From JBNAGF01 sp049801055 (GTDB lineage: Bacteria > Pseudomonadota > Alphaproteobacteria > Rhodobacterales > Rhodobacteraceae), in contig NZ_JBNAGF010000013.1 in assembly GCF_049801055.1 (NCBI RefSeq), positions 87,260 through 151,259 on the forward strand: a stretch of 64,000 nt of DNA, in the 5' to 3' direction. A program made the translations under genes and the position numbers. Under the pieces are notes generated by a model. It did not search any database and had not been told where the DNA came from. It was given only the letters and a program-made list of their open reading frames with translations. Positions 35,193-41,157 of this stretch are shown in pieces (positions within the stretch are counted from its first letter, which is position 1; the number at the start of each line of letters is the position of its first letter).

Positions 35193-35225
35193 TTACGTCC
35201 GATAATGCAAACTTATTGGACGTAA
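35193..35225. promoter_or_regulatory. Inverted repeat, candidate recombinase core site or operator
   Basis: Left arm TTACGTCCGATAA, spacer TGCAAAC, right arm TTATTGGACGTAA: a 13-7-13 inverted repeat with a single mismatch. It lies 7 nt before the recombinase frame and 75 nt before DUF1403. Size and spacing match a dif-like core that a tyrosine recombinase would bind, but a dimeric repressor operator would look the same. Confidence 0.6.
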
Positions 35226-35299
35226 TTGCGCGCGACATAGCGGGGCGGTTTGCGCATCATATTGTGGACGAAAGCGCCGCGAGAGACTAGTGTTGTGGC

Positions 35300-36253
35300 A
35301 TGACATATCAGCCCGCCACCATCTCTGACGACCTGAACACCCTACCGCAGCTGCCGGGCTGGGTCACCTCCAGGCGTGCCGAAACCCTTGAAACTGTGGC
35401 CTTTCGGTCGGGGGCGGCGCTGACGGTGCTCGATCAGCTGATCAGTGATCCCAGGCATGGTGTGCCCGTGAAACTGCTCGCCAACCGGCTGGCACTGAGT
35501 GCGGCGACGGTCACCTCGAAACTGGAAGGGCGGCTGGCGAGGGAGGCGGACATCCGCGATGCCTATCACCTAGCACCGCCAGGCGAGGCGCGGGGCCCGG
35601 ATGGCGATCTGCTGGCCTTCTGGCGCGAGGCCGTGCGGCTTCGGGTGAGCGGGACTGGTGAGATCGTCGACCTAGTTGGTCTGGACTTCGCGGGCGAGGT
35701 GGGTGCATGGCTTGACGTGGGATTGGAACGCGCACGGACCCATGGTCCGTTGTCGGGTTGCGTCGCAACTCTGCGCGCCGTGCTCGAGGTCGACGACCGG
35801 GCTGAACGGACCGCCTGCCTTCTGTCGGATTTGGTACTGGCGCGGGCGCTAAACCGGAGAACCCTGCTGCCGGTGTTAGCGCAGCGGATGACAAAGGCGG
35901 CGCTGCGAGACCTAGTTGCAGAAGGGCAGGGGGCCGATCTGGCAGTCGAGGTGCGAATCCTCGAGGCTATCGAAGAGTCGATCCGGTTGGCGCGGGACCT
36001 TGCCCGTCGTGCGTACACGCTTCGCACCGTTGCGCCGAAGCTGCGGGCGAAAGGGTCAGATGCAGCGGTTGACCTGTTCCTGACCGAGGATGCCGTGGCC
36101 CCGGCGTCGGTGCTGTCTCCAAGAATTCGCGGGACCTCGATTCCGATGACCGATCGCGCCGCGCGGCGGTTTTGCGACCGGCTGGTCGAGCTGGGCGTGG
36201 CCCGGGAATTGACCGGACGGCCGAGTTTCCGACTCTACGGGATCGCATCATGA
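35300..36253 (+). CDS. DUF1403 family protein
   Basis: A 317-residue mainly helical protein that matches DUF1403 as I recall it: AFRSGAALTVLDQLISDPRH, then LLANRLALSAATVTSKLEGR and, near the end, DRAARRFCDRLVELGVAREL and SFRLYGIAS. The family occurs on alphaproteobacterial repABC replicons next to ScpB, as here, where the scpB start overlaps its stop by 4 nt. No catalytic motif is apparent. A role in plasmid maintenance or segregation is suggested only by this pairing. Confidence 0.75.
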   Translation: MTYQPATISDDLNTLPQLPGWVTSRRAETLETVAFRSGAALTVLDQLISDPRHGVPVKLLANRLALSAATVTSKLEGRLAREADIRDAYHLAPPGEARGPDGDLLAFWREAVRLRVSGTGEIVDLVGLDFAGEVGAWLDVGLERARTHGPLSGCVATLRAVLEVDDRAERTACLLSDLVLARALNRRTLLPVLAQRMTKAALRDLVAEGQGADLAVEVRILEAIEESIRLARDLARRAYTLRTVAPKLRAKGSDAAVDLFLTEDAVAPASVLSPRIRGTSIPMTDRAARRFCDRLVELGVARELTGRPSFRLYGIAS

Positions 36254-36855
36254 CGACAGCGACCAGGAAACGGAAACCGGCGGATGAGGGCGGCGCTGCC
36301 TTTGACCGGGAGCTGGACGACTTGCCGCCGGAGTTGCGCTGGCGCGAATGGATGGGGCGGATCGAGGCGGTTCTGTTCGCAAGTGCGTCGCCGGTCGGGC
36401 GCGAGGATCTGGCGCGCGTGGTGGGGCAGGGGGCCTCGGTCGAGTTGTTGATCGAGGATATTCAGGCCGAGTTGGGAGGCCGCCCCTATGAACTCACGCA
36501 GGTAGCCGGTGGCTGGATGTTCCGGACGCGACCGCAGTTCGCCGAGGCGATCAAGGCGGCGGCCGATCTCGGCGAGCAGTCGCTGGCCTTCACCGAGATG
36601 GAAATGGGGGTGCTCTGCGCCATCGCCTATCACCAGCCGATCGACCGGGCGGGCCTGGCGGATATCTTCGGCAAGGAGGTGAGCCGCGATCTGCTGGCCC
36701 GGCTGCGCTACAAGGATCTGATTACGAGCGGACCCAGGTCGCCGCGTCCCGGAGCGCCGCATACCTTCGTGACGACCGAAACGTTTCTGGTGACGTTCGA
36801 CCTGCAGAGTTTACGGGACCTGCCGGAGCTCGAACTAGGAGGTGAAAGTAGTTGA
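36250..36855 (+). CDS. Plasmid-borne ScpB (segregation and condensation protein B family)
   Basis: About 201 residues from ATG 36250, overlapping the DUF1403 stop. It has the winged-helix pair of ScpB: RIEAVLFASASPVGREDLAR, ELGGRPYELTQVAGGWMF, EMGVLCAIAYHQPIDRAGLA and LLARLRYKDLITSGPR. ScpB bridges the SMC condensin kleisin ScpA in chromosome compaction. No ScpA or SMC gene is nearby, so this copy either joins host SMC or has moved to a plasmid-specific job with DUF1403. A TTG-start DUF2971 gene overlaps its stop. Confidence 0.8.
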   Translation: MTTATRKRKPADEGGAAFDRELDDLPPELRWREWMGRIEAVLFASASPVGREDLARVVGQGASVELLIEDIQAELGGRPYELTQVAGGWMFRTRPQFAEAIKAAADLGEQSLAFTEMEMGVLCAIAYHQPIDRAGLADIFGKEVSRDLLARLRYKDLITSGPRSPRPGAPHTFVTTETFLVTFDLQSLRDLPELELGGESS

Positions 36856-37793
36856 AAACCCCCCGTCGACTCTACAAGTATCGGGCGTTTTCGGACAGAA
36901 CGCTCAGCGGCTTGGTCGAAGACCAACTCTATTTCGCTGACCCCAGTACCTTCAACGATCCTTTGGACACGAAGCCAAGCATCGAGATCGATTTGGCTGA
37001 AGATCAGTTGGAAACCATGCTGATCAAACTGATCGAGCATCGCGTGCACGGCGAGTTGAGTGCGGCAGCTTCGACGATACGATACAGGGGGCCGAAGACA
37101 CGTGATCACATCTTAAAGCTTAGCCGGCGTCAGGCGGAGCAGATCATTTCTAATATCCGGTACAACGCGACAGATCCCGATCTGCGATTGGAGAACCCGG
37201 TTGCCTTCCTTCTCGGTCAAGCCATCCAGCAAGAACTGCTCCGTCGATACGATGGTGGCATCGTGTCCCTTGCCGAACGCAATAATTGTCCATTGATGTG
37301 GAGCCACTACGGCGATCAGCACCGAGGCCTCGCCATAGGGTACTCGCTGCCCGAACAAGCCGCCAACAAGGTCTTCAAGATCAAGTACGGTGGCAGCAGT
37401 ATGGTCGCGGCCAGTATGGTTCTCGCGATGTTAGATGGTGATCGCGGCGCCCGCCAGGTCGTCGACGACGCTGTGCTTCTGAAGAAAGCTCAGGACTGGC
37501 GCTACGAGAAAGAATGGCGGCTTATCGGTCGACGTGGTGCACAGGACTCTCCGATCGAATTGGAGGAGGTTGTCTTCGGGATGAGGTGCCCGCTGGCAGT
37601 CAAATATGCTGTCGTTAGGGCGTTGGAAGATCGGCCCACGACGGTGAAATTTTACGAGATCCGCCGAAAACCTGACACCTTCCTACTGAACCGATATGCG
37701 CTCGATGTCGATGAGATGTTGGCTACCCTGCCCAGGCGATCCCTATCCTTATACGAGGCATTTGAAAGCCTCGATCGAGACAGCTCGAGCTAG
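36852..37793 (+). CDS. DUF2971 family protein
   Basis: A 313-residue protein beginning at TTG 36852, overlapping the scpB stop by 4 nt. The N-terminus KTPRRLYKYRAFSDRTLSG and QLYFADPSTFNDPLDTKPSI is the DUF2971 signature (Y-K-Y-R and F-N-D-P-x-D). Later PLMWSHYGDQHRGLAIGYSL and WRYEKEWRLIG are the other conserved blocks. DUF2971 proteins occur in accessory islands and are often near defence loci; the function is unknown. It is co-directional with DUF1403 and scpB but is not usually part of that pair. Confidence 0.8.
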   Translation: MKTPRRLYKYRAFSDRTLSGLVEDQLYFADPSTFNDPLDTKPSIEIDLAEDQLETMLIKLIEHRVHGELSAAASTIRYRGPKTRDHILKLSRRQAEQIISNIRYNATDPDLRLENPVAFLLGQAIQQELLRRYDGGIVSLAERNNCPLMWSHYGDQHRGLAIGYSLPEQAANKVFKIKYGGSSMVAASMVLAMLDGDRGARQVVDDAVLLKKAQDWRYEKEWRLIGRRGAQDSPIELEEVVFGMRCPLAVKYAVVRALEDRPTTVKFYEIRRKPDTFLLNRYALDVDEMLATLPRRSLSLYEAFESLDRDSSS

Positions 37794-37824
37794 GCGGAGG
37801 TTTATGCGAGGACGTGATAAGACG

Positions 37825-38388
37825 TCAACGCCAGCCTGCCGCTTTAGCACGCTTAAACGCGCCAGATATGTTCAACCGCATACGCATTAACTCCTTACTC
37901 ACACCATACTGCGCTGCCGCCATTTCAATCGAAAGGCGTTGTCTCGCAATCGCGTGGGCGGAGGGACCTGGAACCAACAGGGTTGGTCCCAGCCAATGCG
38001 CCTCCTCTTCATCTCGGGCATTGAACATGCGTACACCAGTTTCATCACTCAAAGGCAGCGGGACGTGATGAAGGAGTCCGTGTGCCAGTTCGTGAGCAAG
38101 ATCCGCCGTTTGACGTGGCTTCTCGTGGCCATCGTTCAAGATCACAAGCCGTGCAGTACCCTTGTGAATGGTGACTGCAGAAAATCCCTTTGCGCCTGTG
38201 CATTGCCGAAGGCGTGCGACGTCGAGTGGGTGCTCTTTCTGGAATGACGAAAGATCAACAACGATGTGCTCAAGGTGTTTTGCGAGGCTCCATGGGCACA
38301 GTTTTCCGGTTTCAGGGATGCCGAGTTCGCGTCGAACATCCTGAGCGTACCATTCCGCATCGGTCTTGAAGCCCCGCCTTAGTGCCAT
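37825..38388 (-). CDS. ImmA/IrrE-type metallopeptidase
   Basis: A 187-residue protein with the zinc-protease motif DLAHELAHGLLHH (HExxH) at about residues 95-107, then the second metal-ligand-containing region ARDEEEAHWLGPTLLVPG. ImmA-type peptidases cleave a partner XRE repressor to switch on a mobile element or stress programme. An XRE regulator gene lies directly upstream and the two overlap by 1 nt, the standard ImmR/ImmA layout. What the pair controls is not evident; a divergent gene at 38771 starts near the regulator. Confidence 0.85.
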   Translation of the reverse strand: MALRRGFKTDAEWYAQDVRRELGIPETGKLCPWSLAKHLEHIVVDLSSFQKEHPLDVARLRQCTGAKGFSAVTIHKGTARLVILNDGHEKPRQTADLAHELAHGLLHHVPLPLSDETGVRMFNARDEEEAHWLGPTLLVPGPSAHAIARQRLSIEMAAAQYGVSKELMRMRLNISGAFKRAKAAGWR

Positions 38389-38762
38389 CAGTGCGTCCTC
38401 AGGCCCTCATATGCGGATTGAATGATGCGCTCGAGAGCGTCTGCCTGTTCTTTTCCTAAGTTTGGGTCTGCGCGGAACAACATCAGTGCTTTGGTCAACG
38501 ACGAGGGCTCGCCATTCTGACTGCTGTCGTGCGCGCGCATGAAATCGTCGGCGCTCAGTTTCGCCCATGAGCACAGAGATGCTAGGCTGTCTACATCCGG
38601 TCTCTTCCCTTGCGAGATCCGCGTGAGCGATGAAGCGCTCACCCCCGACTGTTCTGCAACCTTTCTCCAGGTGAGCTTCCGTTCCTCCCGTACCGCGTCC
38701 AACGCGGCGTAGAAGCCGTTCCCGTCGAATTGCACACTAGGCATGGTGTTCGACTCTTGCAA
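38388..38762 (-). CDS. XRE-family helix-turn-helix regulator
   Basis: Up to 124 residues. The alternative start at 38744 (MPSVQFDGNGFYAALD) is likelier because the leader before it is weak. It has a classic XRE domain: LTWRKVAEQSGVSASSLTRI, SQGKRPDVDSLASLCSWAKL. The C-terminal part (DPNLGKEQADALERIIQSAY) is helical and may be the peptidase-sensitive dimer region. It sits immediately upstream of the ImmA-like gene on the same strand and is divergent from the gene at 38771, so it probably represses both promoters. Confidence 0.8.
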   Translation of the reverse strand: MQESNTMPSVQFDGNGFYAALDAVREERKLTWRKVAEQSGVSASSLTRISQGKRPDVDSLASLCSWAKLSADDFMRAHDSSQNGEPSSLTKALMLFRADPNLGKEQADALERIIQSAYEGLRTH

Positions 38763-38770
38763 TTTTCATT

Positions 38771-39748
38771 TTGGCCCCGTATGTGTTGTTTCAGGATTTC
38801 ATTATAGCAACGCTGTTGCGAATCCGTAAAGCACAGACACTGCGGCAAATGGGGCGGTTCAATATGAGGAAGAGCATCGAGGACGACCTGAAGGCCATCG
38901 GCTTGGGCCTCGACGCTGGCATCCTGCCGACCGTGTTCAATCGGGGGGTCATTCGGCCCGACAGCTCCTCGGTTGTCTTGAAACCTTCGGGCCAGGAGAT
39001 AGCTGATGCACGGCACCAATCGACACGATCCGCAACCCGACCGTGGGAACGGACCGCCGGAGGGCAAGGGACGACCGGACAATCCCGGGCGCCCGATTCC
39101 GGAGCACCGTTCGTCCAGCCAGGACTACGGTCTCGCTATGCGGAAGGCATAGGGGAATGCCGGGACGCGTACCCGGGTCTGCTCGCGTTTCCTCAAGAAA
39201 GGCAGATGTGGCTCTTCGCTGAGAGCGATCTGATCGAAGGCCTAGGTAGAAGAGCCGCATTTGCCATTCAACTTCCCTATACCACCAGAAGGCCGGTTCA
39301 AGCCTGGGGCTTTTGGACCACTGCTGTCAGTAAAACATGGATCGGGCCGAGGCATACGAATTTTCCCGATGGCTCGATTTGCGCATTCGAGCCGCGAGAC
39401 AAGACATGGCTTCCCGGCGGTTCGGTGACCGGACTGCTCGACCTATATAGCCTCTGGGCCGTGCGGCATCTCTACCTCGAGAAATACGGAAAATGGCCCG
39501 GCCGGCAATCTGTGCCGATTGCAGCTGAGAGACTGCTCGAACTCGGCGACGATGAGTTTTGCGGATGTGAACATCCATTCGGGAAATACGCCCAGTGCTG
39601 TCGGTCATCTGACCAGAAGAACACCTCCGGTTCTGAGCTACTGGATTTTGCAATGAAGACCCGCAGGCCTCCAGCGGAGGTTCTTCGGTTTGTTTGGAAC
39701 CCAACCAGCCCTCCGCCTCGGAGGGACCCAATAACACGCCAGACTTGA
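38771..39748 (+). CDS. Prokaryotic E2-like (UBC-fold) protein with SEC-C-like Cys tail
   Basis: A 325-codon frame; the true start may be 38864 (MRKSIEDDLKAIGLGLDAG) or further on, because the first 120 residues are uneven. From about residue 130 a block recalls bacterial E2-like proteins of the CBASS and ubiquitin-like type: YPGLLAFPQERQMWLFAESD, then PRHTNFPDGSICAFEPRDKT and LYSLWAVRHLYLEKYGKWPG. The Cys in DGSICAF is where the E2-like Cys would be. The tail EFCGCEHPFGKYAQCC resembles a SEC-C zinc-binding motif. It is divergent from the XRE regulator. No E1 or CD-NTase gene is nearby. Confidence 0.45.
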   Translation: MAPYVLFQDFIIATLLRIRKAQTLRQMGRFNMRKSIEDDLKAIGLGLDAGILPTVFNRGVIRPDSSSVVLKPSGQEIADARHQSTRSATRPWERTAGGQGTTGQSRAPDSGAPFVQPGLRSRYAEGIGECRDAYPGLLAFPQERQMWLFAESDLIEGLGRRAAFAIQLPYTTRRPVQAWGFWTTAVSKTWIGPRHTNFPDGSICAFEPRDKTWLPGGSVTGLLDLYSLWAVRHLYLEKYGKWPGRQSVPIAAERLLELGDDEFCGCEHPFGKYAQCCRSSDQKNTSGSELLDFAMKTRRPPAEVLRFVWNPTSPPPRRDPITRQT

Positions 39749-39762
39749 GAAGGAGAATTCAG

Positions 39763-39978
39763 ATGGCAGGCAAAGGCAACGGCGGGAGCTATCGCGGCGC
39801 GAAATCGGGGCGGTACGTGACAAAGGCTTATGGGAAGTCACATCCGCGCACGACGGTAAAAGAAGCGCCTGGCAAGAGTGGTTCTACCGGTGGCAGCTAT
39901 CGGAGCGCAATTTCCGGGCGCTTCGTGACGGCAAAGCATGGCAAGGCGAACCCGGGTACGACCGTTCGAGAAAAGTGA
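39763..39978 (+). CDS. Small protein of two GGSYR-SGR-VT repeats
   Basis: 71 residues from ATG 39763, behind GAGAAGGAGAA. It is made of two copies of a ~28-residue unit: GGSYRGAKSGRYVTKAYGK then SHPRTTVKE, and GGSYRSAISGRFVTAKHGK then ANPGTTVRE. The same tail motif occurs in many small bacterial proteins of unknown role. Basic and Gly-rich, it is likely to be nucleic-acid-binding or unstructured. Short spacing to the gene before it suggests one transcript. Confidence 0.65.
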   Translation: MAGKGNGGSYRGAKSGRYVTKAYGKSHPRTTVKEAPGKSGSTGGSYRSAISGRFVTAKHGKANPGTTVREK

Positions 39979-40024
39979 GTTTGCCTCTCGCCCAGAGAAC
40001 GTGTTAGTCAGGCTTTGTTTTAGC

Positions 40025-40074
40025 GTACGGAAATTCGCCGTACACTTGACATGTACGACGATATGCCGTACATA
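40025..40074 (+). promoter_or_regulatory. Promoter with nested GTAC palindromes for the toxin-antitoxin pair
   Basis: TTGACA (40046-40051), a 17-bp spacer and TACATA (40069-40074) form a good promoter. It is wrapped by two inverted repeats, GTACGG/CCGTAC (40025-40043) and ATGTACG/CGTACAT (40051-40073), the second overlapping both boxes. Antitoxin binding there would give autoregulation. The antitoxin starts at 40131. Confidence 0.75.
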
Positions 40075-40130
40075 GCTGCGTGTGAGTGGCATCTTGCCGC
40101 TTGACGTCGTTTCGGATCAAGGAGGCAACC

Positions 40131-40445
40131 ATGTTGGCGTTTGAGGATAGCACTGTCGCTGTCGACGAGCCCAAGAGCGCTCGGCTGGAAGCGCGTACAC
40201 AGCCTTCGGTGAAGGATGCGATCAGTCGCGCAGCAACCTTGAGCGGTGTTGAGGTAAGCTCCTTTGTTGTGAGCGCTGCATACAAGGCCGCGCAGACGAC
40301 GATTGAAGCTCATAAGTTGACGGCGTTGGAGAGCGAGGCGGATCGTGCTGCGTTCTTTGGCGCGCTCGAAAATCCTCCGAAGCCGAATAATCGGCTGAAG
40401 CAGGCTTTTGCATTGCGCGAGACGCTGATCGCGAATGCCGACTGA
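40131..40445 (+). CDS. DUF1778/ribbon-helix-helix antitoxin (TacA-like)
   Basis: About 104 residues from ATG 40131, behind AAGGAGGCAACC. It has a DUF1778-type domain: RLEARTQPSVKDAISRAATL, SGVEVSSFVVSAAYKAAQTT. The C-terminal tail (NRLKQAFALRETLIA) is the usual toxin-wrapping helix. It overlaps the GNAT toxin gene by 11 nt. Such antitoxins neutralise the acetyltransferase and repress the operon by binding an inverted repeat, matched here by the GTAC palindromes around the promoter. It would help stabilise the plasmid. Confidence 0.85.
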   Translation: MLAFEDSTVAVDEPKSARLEARTQPSVKDAISRAATLSGVEVSSFVVSAAYKAAQTTIEAHKLTALESEADRAAFFGALENPPKPNNRLKQAFALRETLIANAD

Positions 40446-40983
40446 CGCCGCCGTAGACGCCAAGTTCACAATCGAGCCGTTCGATGCCAAGAGCCAGGAT
40501 CGAACGGCTTTTTCCTGTGGTGTCCCCCAGATCGACAATTACCTGAAGTTGACGGCCAAGAAGGGGTCCAAGGCTGATGTCGTCCGGATCTGGGTCGTGC
40601 TAGACGATGACCGTAGAACCCTTGGGTTCTACGGGATCAACATGCATGCGGTTGTTGCGGAAGACATGCCTGATGAGCTGGCCAGGAAGGCGCCAAGGCA
40701 TGGCATGCTGCCAGCTGCATTCATTTCCATGATCGGCGTCGATCAAACGATGCAGGTAAAGGGCTTGGGCAGCGCATTGCTTGCCGATGCGCTCAACCGG
40801 ATTGGGCGCGTCTCAGACGAAATTGGAACCTGTGCCGTCCTTCTCGATGTGTTCGACTGCGGAAACCCCGAAATCGTGGCGCGCCGAAAAGCATACTACG
40901 AGGCGTTCGGTTTTACCCCGTTGCCAGATCAGCCGTTGCGCCTGTTCATGCCGATCCAGACAGTGCGGGCGCTGTCCGGTTGA
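40435..40983 (+). CDS. GNAT-family toxin (TacT-like tRNA acetyltransferase)
   Basis: A 182-residue GNAT acetyltransferase. It starts with FTIEPFDAKSQDRTAFSCGV and contains the P-loop-like acetyl-CoA motif QVKGLGSALLADAL (about residues 103-116) and the C-terminal strand ARRKAYYEAFGFTPL. TacT-type toxins acetylate aminoacyl-tRNA and stop translation; they pair with DUF1778 antitoxins as here. The 11-nt overlap with the antitoxin gene fits that family. The direct target is inferred from relatives. Confidence 0.85.
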   Translation: MPTDAAVDAKFTIEPFDAKSQDRTAFSCGVPQIDNYLKLTAKKGSKADVVRIWVVLDDDRRTLGFYGINMHAVVAEDMPDELARKAPRHGMLPAAFISMIGVDQTMQVKGLGSALLADALNRIGRVSDEIGTCAVLLDVFDCGNPEIVARRKAYYEAFGFTPLPDQPLRLFMPIQTVRALSG

Positions 40984-41157
40984 TCGCTCATTGGGCGCCG
41001 AAAGTCATGTGCATGACGCGAATGCAAAAAATCTGAACTCAAAGGAAAGTGACTAAGACATTCTGACCCTATGGTTTGCGACAGTGAACAGTCTAGCATG
41101 TTCTGAATTTGTTCCGCATAATAAACTAACAAAACCAAAACAACACGATTCGAGCAG

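Noticed and set aside
39006..39152. A 48-codon frame starting MHGTNRHDPQPDRG inside the E2-like gene
   Set aside because: No family match and no ribosome site; possible trace of a frameshift, but not enough to call a gene.
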